From contig NZ_UHCT01000001.1 in NCBI RefSeq assembly GCF_900458435.1, positions 372,001-436,000 on the forward strand: a DNA stretch of 64,000 nucleotides, read 5' to 3'. The stretch's first letter is position 1. The number at the start of each line of letters is the position of its first letter. The stretch comes from Staphylococcus carnosus (GTDB taxonomy: Bacteria > Bacillota > Bacilli > Staphylococcales > Staphylococcaceae). The notes beneath the pieces are model-generated. The model was not told the DNA's origin, ran no database searches, and saw only the letters and a list, made by a program, of their open reading frames with translations. A program made the position numbers and the translations under genes. Positions 19,166-28,699 of the stretch are shown one piece after another.

Positions 19166-19218
19166 TGAAATATATCTGTACAGGTAATAATTAACCATGT
19201 AGCATATGTGATACGTAA

Positions 19219-19247
19219 TTAATCTACTATGTAGAATAAACTATACT
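19219..19247 (+). promoter_or_regulatory. farE promoter with embedded palindrome
   Basis: TATACT at 19242-19247 with a weak -35 (TTAATC, 19219-19224). The perfect palindrome CTACTATGTAG at 19224-19234 sits in the spacer, a position where a TetR protein would block RNA polymerase. Confidence 0.5.
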
Positions 19248-19272
19248 GTATATTTTAGGAGGAGGCAATACT

Positions 19273-21903
19273 TTGGCAAAGTTTCTTTATAAACTCGGTT
19301 CATTTATTGCAAAACATAAATGGTGGGCTATTGTTGCATGGGTTGTTTTAATAGCAGCAGTCTTAACGCCGATTGCTATCGACAAACCTAAATTTGATAA
19401 TGATATCAAAATGACAGGTTTAAAATCGATAGATACAAATAAAAAGATAGAAAAGCACTTTAATGTAGATAGTGAAAAGGCTACGATTACGGTGGTCATG
19501 AAATCTCATTCTAAAGATGGGATTGTGAAGAAAGATGTCATGAAAGATGTTCAAAAAACATTAGATGATATTAAAAAAGATGATAAGCATGTTGATAAAA
19601 TTACTGATCCTTATAAAAACAGACAAATCAGTAAAGATAAGACAACTGCTTTTGCAGATATTCAATATGACGTTCAAGCAACATCATTGAGTGATAAAAG
19701 TAAGGATAAAGTCAAAGACAATCTAGATGATTTAAAAGATAAACATAATCTGCAAACTGAATTAACAGGTAATGGTATGAGCGGCAGTGTTGAAACTGGC
19801 GGTGCTTCTGAAATTATCGGTATTGCAGTGGCATTTATCGTTTTATTAATTACCTTCGGTTCATTCGTGGCAGCTGGGTTGCCGATTATTTCAGCTGTTA
19901 TCGGATTAGTAACAAGTGTCAGCATTATCGGTTTAATGACAAAAATTGTCGACGTGCCGAATGTTACATTAACCCTTGCAGTTATGATTGGTCTGGCAGT
20001 CGGTATTGACTATGCACTCTTTATTTTATTCAGATACCGACAAATTATTAAGGAAGAACGAGATGTTCCTAAAGCAGTAGGACTTGCTGTCGGTACAGCA
20101 GGCGGAGCTGTTATTTTCGCGGGTATTACAGTTATTATTGCTGTCTGCGGTTTAGGTCTCATCGGTATTAAGTTCTTAGGTGTCATGGGTTATATGTCGG
20201 CAATTAGTGTTTTATTCGCTGTTATCAGTGCACTGACATTAGTTCCAGCGTTAATCAGTATTTTCCATAAAGCTATCAGACCGAAAGTTGAACGTAAATC
20301 ACGCAAAACAGCAGATACACGTTGGTCTCGCTTCGTAGTAGGAAGTCCATTAGCTGCTGTTTTAATCGGTGTGATTATTCTTGGTTTAGCTGCAATGCCG
20401 ATTTCGCAAATGCGTTTAGGCATTCCTGATGATGGTGTTAAACCAGATCACACGACTCAAAAAAAAGCTTATGACATTATGAGTGATAAATTCGGAGAAG
20501 GTTTTAATGGTAAAATACCGATGCTTGTTAATGTCAAAGATAAAAAAGATAACCCTCAAGAAATGCAAAAAGACTTAAAAGATTTAAGTAAAGACATTCA
20601 AGATATGGATAATGTCGATATGGTTTCACCACCACAAATGAGTAAAGATAATGATTATGCTTTGATTACAGTAATTCCAGATAAAGGTCCTCAAGCAAAA
20701 AGTACGGATGATTTAGTCAAAGACTTGAGAGATTATCATGATGATGCCAAAGATAAATACAGCTTCCTGACTGAAATTTCTGGTCAAAGTGTTATCAACT
20801 TAGATATGTCTAAAAAACTAAATGATGCTATTCCTGTTTTTGCAGGTATAATCGTAACATTGGCATTCTTATTATTAATGCTTGTATTCCGTTCCATTAT
20901 TATCCCGCTAAAAGCAGTTGGCGGATTCTTATTATCCTTAACAGCAACACTTGGATTTACGACACTCGTAATGCAAGAAGGGTTTATGAAACGACTCTTT
21001 GGAGTTCATGAAACGGCACCAGTACTGGCTTTCTTACCAGTTATTGTAATCGGTATTCTATTTGGTCTTGCGATGGACTACGAAGTATTCTTAATGTCGC
21101 GAATACATGAAGAATACAGCCGAACGCATGACAACAAACATTCAATTAAAGTGGGTATCCGAGAAAGTGGTCCAGTTATTATTGCGGCAGCACTTATTAT
21201 GATCAGCGTGTTCATGGCCTTTGCTATTCAAGATGATATAATGATTAAAACCATGGGTATTGCACTCGCATTCGGTGTATTCTTTGATGCCTTCATTGTG
21301 AGATTATTAATGATACCAGCACTAACAGCTTTATTCGGCAAAGCTTCTTGGTACTTGCCGGCATGGTTGAACCGTATCTTACCGAAAATTGATATAGAAG
21401 GTCATGCATTAGAAGACATGATGCCGCGTGAAAATTACATTACAGAAAAAGAAGAACGTGCAGCCGAACGACGTAAATACAGTGTGGTGAATGAAGAAAC
21501 AGCAGAGACACGTAATCTTTATAAAGAATTACGTAATACAACAGATCAACCGAAACATCTTATTTATAATGCGTTGCTGCTTTATGCGAAAGATCATGCA
21601 CCTGATATTTACCGTGAACATACTGAAAAAGAGGAAGCTAGTGAGAAGACTTATTCTCAAGATGCCACTCAATATGGTTTAAAACAACATGACGGCAGCG
21701 GCTATAACGAAGTAGGCCATGACGAACAGCATCCTCAAACTACAGATGCTCCAAGTGTGATTCATGGTAATGAAACATTGAGATATAACACACCGAACGC
21801 ACAACAACGAGAAGATTTATATAGTTTGTTAAGTCAGCAAAGCAAAAACATCAGTGAAATGAATGAAATTATTAAACATTTGATAAATAAAAACAACCAA
21901 TAG
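19273..21903 (+). CDS. farE: MMPL/RND-family exporter, FarE-like
   Basis: An 876-residue RND-superfamily membrane exporter. It has two repeats of one helix, a large extracytoplasmic loop rich in Lys and Asp (about 45-165 and 400-520), and five clustered helices. MMPL motifs are visible, e.g. GLAVGIDYALFILFRYR near residue 240 and GLAMDYEVFLMSRIHEEY near 600, whose Asp-Tyr pairs belong to the proton relay. The start is TTG at 19273 behind AGGAGGA. The S. aureus counterpart exports antimicrobial fatty acids; the substrate here is inferred from that and from the divergent regulator. The final ~170 residues form a charged, Gln/His-rich cytoplasmic tail. Confidence 0.8.
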   Translation: MAKFLYKLGSFIAKHKWWAIVAWVVLIAAVLTPIAIDKPKFDNDIKMTGLKSIDTNKKIEKHFNVDSEKATITVVMKSHSKDGIVKKDVMKDVQKTLDDIKKDDKHVDKITDPYKNRQISKDKTTAFADIQYDVQATSLSDKSKDKVKDNLDDLKDKHNLQTELTGNGMSGSVETGGASEIIGIAVAFIVLLITFGSFVAAGLPIISAVIGLVTSVSIIGLMTKIVDVPNVTLTLAVMIGLAVGIDYALFILFRYRQIIKEERDVPKAVGLAVGTAGGAVIFAGITVIIAVCGLGLIGIKFLGVMGYMSAISVLFAVISALTLVPALISIFHKAIRPKVERKSRKTADTRWSRFVVGSPLAAVLIGVIILGLAAMPISQMRLGIPDDGVKPDHTTQKKAYDIMSDKFGEGFNGKIPMLVNVKDKKDNPQEMQKDLKDLSKDIQDMDNVDMVSPPQMSKDNDYALITVIPDKGPQAKSTDDLVKDLRDYHDDAKDKYSFLTEISGQSVINLDMSKKLNDAIPVFAGIIVTLAFLLLMLVFRSIIIPLKAVGGFLLSLTATLGFTTLVMQEGFMKRLFGVHETAPVLAFLPVIVIGILFGLAMDYEVFLMSRIHEEYSRTHDNKHSIKVGIRESGPVIIAAALIMISVFMAFAIQDDIMIKTMGIALAFGVFFDAFIVRLLMIPALTALFGKASWYLPAWLNRILPKIDIEGHALEDMMPRENYITEKEERAAERRKYSVVNEETAETRNLYKELRNTTDQPKHLIYNALLLYAKDHAPDIYREHTEKEEASEKTYSQDATQYGLKQHDGSGYNEVGHDEQHPQTTDAPSVIHGNETLRYNTPNAQQREDLYSLLSQQSKNISEMNEIIKHLINKNNQ

Positions 21904-21945
21904 AAATTTCTTAGCGATTGTAGAATTCTAAAGATAATAAGCTCG

Positions 21946-21973
21946 GGCTCAGTCACAAAGGCTGGGCCTTTTT
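21946..21973 (+). terminator. Terminator after farE
   Basis: GGCTCAG/CTGGGCC stem (one G-U pair) with loop TCACAAAGG and a five-T tail. Confidence 0.75.
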
Positions 21974-22112
21974 GTATGGAAAAAGAAGAGAATTATAGCC
22001 GATTTGTTTAAAAGTTATCGTTTGTATTAATAAAGTTTAACTATAATTATAAAACGTGATATAGCAAGGTTTGTGCATAGTTTACGTGCAAAAAGAATAT
22101 TCTTTAAAAGGT

Positions 22113-22181
22113 ATTATATTTTCATTTTTATGGAAAATAAAATATAATGCTAGATTGTAATCTGTTTCAGAGTTGAAACAG
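22113..22181. promoter_or_regulatory. Two perfect inverted repeats before the GT2-glycerophosphotransferase gene
   Basis: ATTATATTTT (22113-22122) pairs with AAAATATAAT (22139-22148), whose TATAAT can serve as a -10. Just downstream is CTGTTTCA-N4-TGAAACAG (22162-22181), placed where an operator would overlap the transcript start. The regulator is unknown. Confidence 0.45.
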
Positions 22182-22224
22182 CATGATAATGATATACCTA
22201 TATACAGATGGGGAGAAACAAACA

Positions 22225-24393
22225 ATGAATGACTTAACAGTTATCGTTACTTATTATAATTCAGAAGAATATATTCGCGAATGTATTGAAAGCTTGAAAC
22301 AGCAACGAAATCAAGACTTTGATGTTATCGTCGTGAATGATGGTTCTACCGATAACTCAGAAGAAATTTTAAACGAAACACTCAAAGATTATGATAAATC
22401 TATTCAATATATCAATTTACAAACTAATCAAGGTCATGCGCATGCTAGAAACCTAGCAATGAAAGAAGTCAAAACACCTTATTTCATGTTTTTAGATGCA
22501 GATGATCAGTTGGCAAGTTATGCAATTAATTTTTATTTGAAAAACATCAATGGATTAGATGCGCTAATTGCGCCAATCAATAATTTTACTTTGAATCGAC
22601 CGCAATATATTGATCCGAACAAAATCAGATTAGAATATAAGACAACTAAAACCAACCCTAATTCATTTCTGCGTAAGAATACAGCTTGCAATATCATGTT
22701 TAAAACAGCGATTGTACAAGCGCACGATTTACAATTTGATGAGACGTTGAAAACTTACGTCGATAATTCATTTGTTGTAGATTACATTCCTTATGCTAAT
22801 CGTTTTGTACGTATTCTTGGTTTTCCTTTCTATTATAGAGGAGAAGTTTATGATCCGTTTGAAACTGAAAAACTGACTGAACAAGATAGTGATGAATTGT
22901 TTGAGGATTATGCGGATAGTTATTTGCATTCCATCCAAAAAACTAAAAATAAAAAAGTTAAACGCTTTTTGACTAATAAAATGGCGAAGAAAATCCGTCA
23001 TGTCTTTGATCCGGCTCAAAAAGATATCGCTTTTCATTATGCTCAACACGAAGAAACATTAGTTAATCTGGCTCGAAAAATTAAACGACCACTGCTGGAA
23101 CAAGGTGGAACTTTATTTAAATTAGAAATGCTGCTCTTAATGTTGAAAAAACCTAAAGGGGCATATTCAATTAATAGACTACGAGAACTGATTCGTCTTG
23201 TTAAAAATATTGTTTTGAATAAAAAATCGAAAAACCGCTCAATTTATGAATTAACAGATAATCCGGAAAATGTGCAGAATGCTACGATTGTATTTGAAAC
23301 ATTCGGCGGTAAAAATTATAGAGACAGTCCAAAATATATTTATGAATATATGCAGAAAAAATATCCATATTATAATTATGTATGGTCGCTTAAAAAGCCG
23401 AGCGCACATGTGGTGCCGGGCAATGCGAAAAAAGTGAAAAAAGGCTCGAAAGAATATTTCAAAGCTTATTCGGATGCGCATTACTGGATTTCTAATGCGC
23501 GTACTCCGCTTTATTTAAATAAAAAAGCAAACCAAACTTATATTCAAACATGGCATGGTACACCATTAAAACGTTTAGCTAATGATATGAAAGTTGTTCG
23601 TATGCCAGGTACTACGACACCTGCATATAAACGTCATTTCAAAGAAGAAACAGAACGTTGGGATTATTTGATTTCACCAAACCGTTATTCTACAGAAATT
23701 TTTGAATCAGCATTCTGGATGGATCCTGAGCGTATTTTAGAAATTGGTTATCCACGTAATGATGTGCTTGTAAATCGTCAAAACGATCAAGGTTATATCA
23801 ATGAAATCAGAGAAAAGTTAAATATTCCAAAGGATAAAAAAATCATTACGTATGCACCGACATGGCGAGATGATGAATTCATTAAAAAAGGTCAGTATTT
23901 ATTCGACTTGAAAATTGATTTGGATAATTTATATCAACAAATCGGTGATGAATATGTGATTTTATTACGCATGCATTATCTCATCGCTAACGCACTAGAT
24001 TTAAGCGGGTATGAAGACTTTGCGATTGATGTTTCTAATTATGATGATGTTTCAGAAATCTTCTTGATTTCAGATGCCTTAATTACAGATTACTCATCAG
24101 TGATGTTTGATTATGGTATCTTAAAACGTCCGCAATTCTTCTTTGCTTATGATATTGAAAAATATGATAAAGGATTACGTGGTTTTTATATGGACTATAA
24201 AAAAGATTTACCTGGTCCTATTTTTACAGACCCGCATCAACTTGCAGAAAGCTTGAAGGATATTCCTAAAGTCCAAAATGAATATCAAGATAAAATAGAT
24301 GCATTTTATAATCGCTTTTGCAGCGTTGATAATGGTAAAGCCTCTCAATATATCGGCGATATGATTCATGAGAATATTGAAAAAAATAAGTAA
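22225..24393 (+). CDS. GT2 glycosyltransferase fused to CDP-glycerol glycerophosphotransferase
   Basis: A 722-residue two-domain enzyme. Residues ~1-250 are a family 2 glycosyltransferase (LTVIVTYYNSEEYIRECIESL and FMFLDADDQL, the DxD-type site). Residues ~360-720 match the TagB/TagF/TarF glycerophosphotransferase domain, with TWHGTPLKRL, GYPRNDVL, TYAPTWRDD and ITDYSSVMFDYGILKRPQFFF. It probably builds or primes a glycerol-phosphate-containing polymer at the inner membrane face. The start is ATG 22225 (MNDLTVIV), with GGGGAG 9 bases upstream; the longer frame from 22183 lacks a ribosome site. It is monocistronic between two terminators. Confidence 0.83.
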   Translation: MNDLTVIVTYYNSEEYIRECIESLKQQRNQDFDVIVVNDGSTDNSEEILNETLKDYDKSIQYINLQTNQGHAHARNLAMKEVKTPYFMFLDADDQLASYAINFYLKNINGLDALIAPINNFTLNRPQYIDPNKIRLEYKTTKTNPNSFLRKNTACNIMFKTAIVQAHDLQFDETLKTYVDNSFVVDYIPYANRFVRILGFPFYYRGEVYDPFETEKLTEQDSDELFEDYADSYLHSIQKTKNKKVKRFLTNKMAKKIRHVFDPAQKDIAFHYAQHEETLVNLARKIKRPLLEQGGTLFKLEMLLLMLKKPKGAYSINRLRELIRLVKNIVLNKKSKNRSIYELTDNPENVQNATIVFETFGGKNYRDSPKYIYEYMQKKYPYYNYVWSLKKPSAHVVPGNAKKVKKGSKEYFKAYSDAHYWISNARTPLYLNKKANQTYIQTWHGTPLKRLANDMKVVRMPGTTTPAYKRHFKEETERWDYLISPNRYSTEIFESAFWMDPERILEIGYPRNDVLVNRQNDQGYINEIREKLNIPKDKKIITYAPTWRDDEFIKKGQYLFDLKIDLDNLYQQIGDEYVILLRMHYLIANALDLSGYEDFAIDVSNYDDVSEIFLISDALITDYSSVMFDYGILKRPQFFFAYDIEKYDKGLRGFYMDYKKDLPGPIFTDPHQLAESLKDIPKVQNEYQDKIDAFYNRFCSVDNGKASQYIGDMIHENIEKNK

Positions 24394-24400
24394 CACTTTA

Positions 24401-24432
24401 AACAGAATCCATTAAACGGATTCTGTTTTTTT
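24401..24432 (+). terminator. Terminator after the glycerophosphotransferase gene
   Basis: AACAGAATCC (24401-24410)/GGATTCTGTT (24418-24427), then a T-run. Confidence 0.9.
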
Positions 24433-24479
24433 GCTTTCATAACTGTGATATAGGTTATATTAACTATGAGGTGACAGAT

Positions 24480-25046
24480 ATGGAGCAAGAAAAGACGATT
24501 TATACAATTGGCCATTCTAACCATGAAAAAGAGACATTTTTAAAGATGCTTCAGACATTCGATATTGAAGTATTAGAAGATATACGTGCTTTTACGAAAA
24601 GTCGTAAATACCCACAGTTCAATGATGAGAATATGAAAGAATGGTTAGGAGAAGCGGGAATCGAGTATCGCCAAGATCATGAATTAGGCGGAAGACGCCG
24701 TCCAAGCCAAACTGTCGGACGTACATTAAATTCAGGTTGGCAAAACGAATCTTTCCATAATTATGCAGATTATACTTTGACGGATGAATTTAAAGATGGC
24801 ATCAAACTTCTAGAAAAGACAGCTGAAGAAAAACGTACTGCTTACATGTGCTCAGAACATCATCCAGCACGTTGTCACCGACTCATTGTGAGTAATTATT
24901 TAGCAGCGCACGGTTGGAGAGTATTGCATATTATGCAAAATAATAAAGGTGACATCATTACACAAGCACATCAATTAGGACAATGGGGCGCGATGCCGAT
25001 ATTAGAAGATGATGGTGAAGTCGTCTATCCTGAAAATATAGATTAA
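24480..25046 (+). CDS. DUF488 family protein
   Basis: A 188-residue DUF488 protein, cytoplasmic, function unproven. The family hallmarks are visible: TIGHSNHEKETFLKML at the N-terminus, LEDIRAFTKSRKYPQFN, the YRQDHELGGRR motif and the cysteine-containing MCSEHHPARCHRLIVS. The ATG at 24480 is favoured because AGGTGA (24468-24473) is well spaced from it; an in-frame GTG at 24471 is the alternative. It stands alone between two terminators. Confidence 0.8.
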   Translation: MEQEKTIYTIGHSNHEKETFLKMLQTFDIEVLEDIRAFTKSRKYPQFNDENMKEWLGEAGIEYRQDHELGGRRRPSQTVGRTLNSGWQNESFHNYADYTLTDEFKDGIKLLEKTAEEKRTAYMCSEHHPARCHRLIVSNYLAAHGWRVLHIMQNNKGDIITQAHQLGQWGAMPILEDDGEVVYPENID

Positions 25047-25100
25047 GGTATATATCACCATAAGTCCAAATGTAACCACGCATATTATAAATCGACAGTG

Positions 25101-25128
25101 AGGCAGATGATCCGTCTGCCTTATTTTT
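25101..25128 (+). terminator. Terminator after DUF488 gene
   Basis: AGGCAGA-N7-TCTGCCT followed by TATTTTTT. Confidence 0.85.
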
Positions 25129-25230
25129 TGTAAAAAATTCACAAAATCGCTGCAATTATATGGTATTTTCAATCTAAAAATGAGATCCTGCTTATAAGAA
25201 ATGAATTTTTAAATGAGTGAGGGATAACAG

Positions 25231-25623
25231 ATGAAGAAGTTAATTGAAGTGGTAGGCGCAGTGATTTATGACAACAATAAAATATTATGTGCACAACGCA
25301 GTGAACAAATGAGTTTACCTTTATTATGGGAATTTCCTGGAGGTAAAATTGAACAAGGTGAATCTGACGTTGATGCTTTAAAACGCGAAATCCGTGAAGA
25401 AATGAAATGTGATTTAGAAGTTTTAGAAAAAGCTACAACAACGACTTATGAATATGATTTCGCAGTGATTCAACTTACTACATATAAATGCAAATTACAA
25501 AAACAAATGCCGACATTGACAGAACACAAACAAATTCAATGGCTGAATGCAGAAGATTTACATCAATTAGAATGGGCACCCGCAGATATACCGGCAGTCG
25601 ATAAAATAGTTGAAGAAGGATAA
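25231..25623 (+). CDS. NUDIX hydrolase, MutT-like
   Basis: A 130-residue NUDIX pyrophosphohydrolase, probably acting on (oxidised) nucleoside triphosphates. The Nudix box is GKIEQGESDVDALKREIREE with K where the consensus has Gly just after it. The strand GAVIYDNNKILCAQR and LLWEFPGG are typical of MutT proteins. Its stop codon shares one base with the start of the downstream helicase (TAATG), so the two are translationally coupled and presumably act together, for example in clearing or repairing damaged nucleotides, or in defence; neither is established here. Confidence 0.85.
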   Translation: MKKLIEVVGAVIYDNNKILCAQRSEQMSLPLLWEFPGGKIEQGESDVDALKREIREEMKCDLEVLEKATTTTYEYDFAVIQLTTYKCKLQKQMPTLTEHKQIQWLNAEDLHQLEWAPADIPAVDKIVEEG

Positions 25624-28499
25624 TGGCTATGGAAAATTTAATCGATGATTTGAAACTTTCACTGCATAAAGGATTTATCGATCGTTCTTTGGTTCATCAA
25701 GGACACCATGTTCCGAAGTTGTTGATTAATAATGAAGAAGAAAATGTATTATCAACAGTTATTGATGAATTGCAGAAATGCCAATCCTTTATGATTTCCG
25801 TTGCCTTTATTACAGAAAGTGGGTTAGCGAGTTTAAAAGCGCATTTATATGATTTAGCTCAAAAAGGAGTCAAAGGTAAAATTCTGACTTCCAATTACCT
25901 AGGCTTCAATACACCTAAAATGTATGAAGAGCTTCTGAAATTAGATAATGTTGAAGTACGTTTAACTGAAGTGCCGGGTTTTCATGCTAAAGGTTATATA
26001 TTTGAACATGACCAATTTTCTTCATTGATTGTAGGCAGTTCAAATTTAACTTCTAATGCGCTCAAGGTGAATTATGAACATAATATTCTTTTTTCTACAC
26101 ATCAAAATGGGGATTTAGTGCATCGTGTTAAACATCAATTTAATGAATTGTGGAATCAAAGTACATCTTTAACCCCTGAATGGATTGCTGAATATCGTAA
26201 AATCTATGAGCCTCAAACTGTAAAAGATATTTTTGCAGAAAGCCGATTACAAACGAATTTGATTCATCGAGTGGATGAAGCGGTTCAAATCCAACCGAAT
26301 TTAATGCAAGTAGAAGCATTAAAATCTTTGAAAGAAGTCCGAGCGCAAGGTGAAGATAAAGCATTAATTATTTCTGCTACGGGGACAGGGAAGACAATTA
26401 TGTCTGCATTAGATGTTCGACAAGCAGAACCAAAACGTTTTCTTTTTGTAGTGCATAGTGAAACAATTTTAAATGATGCAATGAAGGCTTACCAAAAAGT
26501 ATTAGCCACAGAACCTACCTCTGCTTTTGGTAAACTCTCAGGTACCCATAAAGACATCAACGCTAAATATTTATTTGCGACTGTTCAGACACTATCTAAA
26601 GAAGCAATTTATCATCAATTTGATCCGACAACTTTTGATTATATCGTTTTTGATGAAGCGCATCGTTCAGCTGCTGATACGTATCAACGTATTTTCCATT
26701 ATTTCCAGCCTAAATTTATGCTGGGTATGACTGCTACACCAGAACGTACAGATGATTTAAATATTTTTGAACAATTTGATTACAACGTTGCGTATGAAAT
26801 TCGTCTGCAAAAAGCCTTGGAAAGTGAAATCTTATGTCCGTTTCATTATTTTGGGGTGTCTGATTATATTCAAGATGGCATATCCGTAGATGATAATAGT
26901 CAATTACGCTATCTGACTTCTGAAGAACGTGTGAAGTATATCTTGGATAGAACTGATTATTATGGTTATTCAGGCGACACATTAAAAGGGCTTATCTTTG
27001 TAAGTCGAAAAAATGAAGCGGTAGAACTTGCTGAAAAACTTACAAATCATGGCATAGCAACTGTAGCGTTGACCGGTTCAGACTCGCAACAACGTCGTAA
27101 TGAAGTGATTCAGCAGCTTAAAGATGGCGATATCAACTATATTATTACGGTTGATTTATTTAATGAAGGGATTGATATTCCTGAAATCAATCAAGTGGTT
27201 ATGTTGAGAGGTACGCAGTCCAGCATTATTTTTGTACAGCAGCTCGGACGTGGTTTGCGTAAAAGTGCTAATAAAGATTACGTCACTGTCATTGATTTTA
27301 TAGGCAACTATAAAAATAACTATTTGATTCCGATAGCGTTGTCAGGAGATCATTCGCATAATAAAGATAATTATCGTAAATTCTTAACAGATAATGCACC
27401 TCTAAAGGGTGTGTCGACGATTAATTTTGAAGAAGTCGCAAAGAAGAAAGTATTCGAATCTATTCAAAGTGCGACATTGAATGAAATGAAAATGATTGTA
27501 GAAGCTTACCAGAATGTCAAAAATAGAATTGGAAGTATACCCACATTAATGGATTTCATTGAACAGAATTCTATCGATCCAGCTGTCTTGTTATCGAAAT
27601 TTGCTAATTACGAGGAATTTTTAGAAAAGAAAGTGCATAAGCAAAAGCGTATCACAGAAGATGCTTCTAAAAATTTAACGTTTATGTCAAAAGAACTGGT
27701 ACAAGGTTTGAAGAGTTCTGATTACATGACAATTGAACTCTTGGTTGAACAAGATGAGAGCTTTGACAGTTTAGTTCAGAAGCTGCAGGAAAAAGATAGC
27801 GGGATAAGTGAAGCGGATGTACGTACCAGTTTAAGAGTACTAGATCAATCGTTTTTAAAAGCGGGATTAGATAAGCAATATGGCCCGCCTATTATTAATA
27901 TTCGCCAAAATGGCAAATATATCGGATTAAGTGAGCAATTCAAAAACAACTTAGAAAATGATGTCTTTCGTACACATTTTGAAGATTTAATGCAGCTATC
28001 ACATTATAAGCATTTGAATGATTATCATAACAGTAATCGCTTGGTTTTATATCATAAATATTCACGCAAAGATTTTTTAAGAATTATGAATTGGGAAAAG
28101 GATGAATCTTCGACTGTTTACGGTTATAAACAAAAATATCAGACCTTGCCTATCTTTATCACCTATCATAAAAAAGAAGATATCAGTGAAACGACTGCAT
28201 ATGAAGATGAATTTTTAAATCAAGATGAGTTGAAGTGGTTTACACGCTCTAATCGTTCCTTGAAATCTCCTGAAGTTAAAAATGTGATCCATCACCAAGC
28301 GTTAAATACACCGATATATATATTTGTGAAAAAAGAAGATGCAGATGGTAAGAATTTTTATTACCTGGGAAATGCACATTATATGAAAGATAGTGCACAA
28401 GATGCAAAAATGCCGGAAGGGAAAAATGTAGTGACGATGCATCTTGCTATGGAAACGCCTGTACGTGATGATGTATACCGTTATTTAGTTGAAAAATGA
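25623..28499 (+). CDS. PLD-nuclease-like/SF2 helicase protein with DUF3427
   Basis: A 958-residue multidomain protein. Residues ~45-185 form a phospholipase-D-like domain with one HxK motif (GFHAKGYIF) and GSSNLTSNAL. Residues ~225-580 are a superfamily 2 helicase: Walker A SATGTGKT, DEAH in FDEAHRSAAD, motif III LGMTATPER, motif VI QQLGRGLRK. The C-terminal ~350 residues match the DUF3427 type. This is the architecture of DNA-acting restriction- or repair-like proteins. Only one HxK is seen, so nuclease activity would need dimerisation, as in other PLD nucleases. It is coupled to the NUDIX gene by a TAATG overlap. Confidence 0.85.
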   Translation: MAMENLIDDLKLSLHKGFIDRSLVHQGHHVPKLLINNEEENVLSTVIDELQKCQSFMISVAFITESGLASLKAHLYDLAQKGVKGKILTSNYLGFNTPKMYEELLKLDNVEVRLTEVPGFHAKGYIFEHDQFSSLIVGSSNLTSNALKVNYEHNILFSTHQNGDLVHRVKHQFNELWNQSTSLTPEWIAEYRKIYEPQTVKDIFAESRLQTNLIHRVDEAVQIQPNLMQVEALKSLKEVRAQGEDKALIISATGTGKTIMSALDVRQAEPKRFLFVVHSETILNDAMKAYQKVLATEPTSAFGKLSGTHKDINAKYLFATVQTLSKEAIYHQFDPTTFDYIVFDEAHRSAADTYQRIFHYFQPKFMLGMTATPERTDDLNIFEQFDYNVAYEIRLQKALESEILCPFHYFGVSDYIQDGISVDDNSQLRYLTSEERVKYILDRTDYYGYSGDTLKGLIFVSRKNEAVELAEKLTNHGIATVALTGSDSQQRRNEVIQQLKDGDINYIITVDLFNEGIDIPEINQVVMLRGTQSSIIFVQQLGRGLRKSANKDYVTVIDFIGNYKNNYLIPIALSGDHSHNKDNYRKFLTDNAPLKGVSTINFEEVAKKKVFESIQSATLNEMKMIVEAYQNVKNRIGSIPTLMDFIEQNSIDPAVLLSKFANYEEFLEKKVHKQKRITEDASKNLTFMSKELVQGLKSSDYMTIELLVEQDESFDSLVQKLQEKDSGISEADVRTSLRVLDQSFLKAGLDKQYGPPIINIRQNGKYIGLSEQFKNNLENDVFRTHFEDLMQLSHYKHLNDYHNSNRLVLYHKYSRKDFLRIMNWEKDESSTVYGYKQKYQTLPIFITYHKKEDISETTAYEDEFLNQDELKWFTRSNRSLKSPEVKNVIHHQALNTPIYIFVKKEDADGKNFYYLGNAHYMKDSAQDAKMPEGKNVVTMHLAMETPVRDDVYRYLVEK

Positions 28500-28506
28500 T
28501 TTTAGT

Positions 28507-28535
28507 GCCTGACTCGTGATGGAGTCAGGCTTTTT
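28507..28535 (+). terminator. Terminator after helicase gene
   Basis: GCCTGACTC (28507-28515)/GAGTCAGGC (28522-28530) followed by five T's. Confidence 0.92.
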
Positions 28536-28699
28536 GTTGGATATGAAGAACAGAATAGATATAATTCAACTTGTGGTTAACAGAGAAGCACAAAACTTCA
28601 AATGTGCAGTGACAAGAAACTTCATATAACATAAAGAGAATTCAAATGTATTTTAAGAGAATAGACGAAATAATATTTCTAGAAATGGGGGGAGATAAT

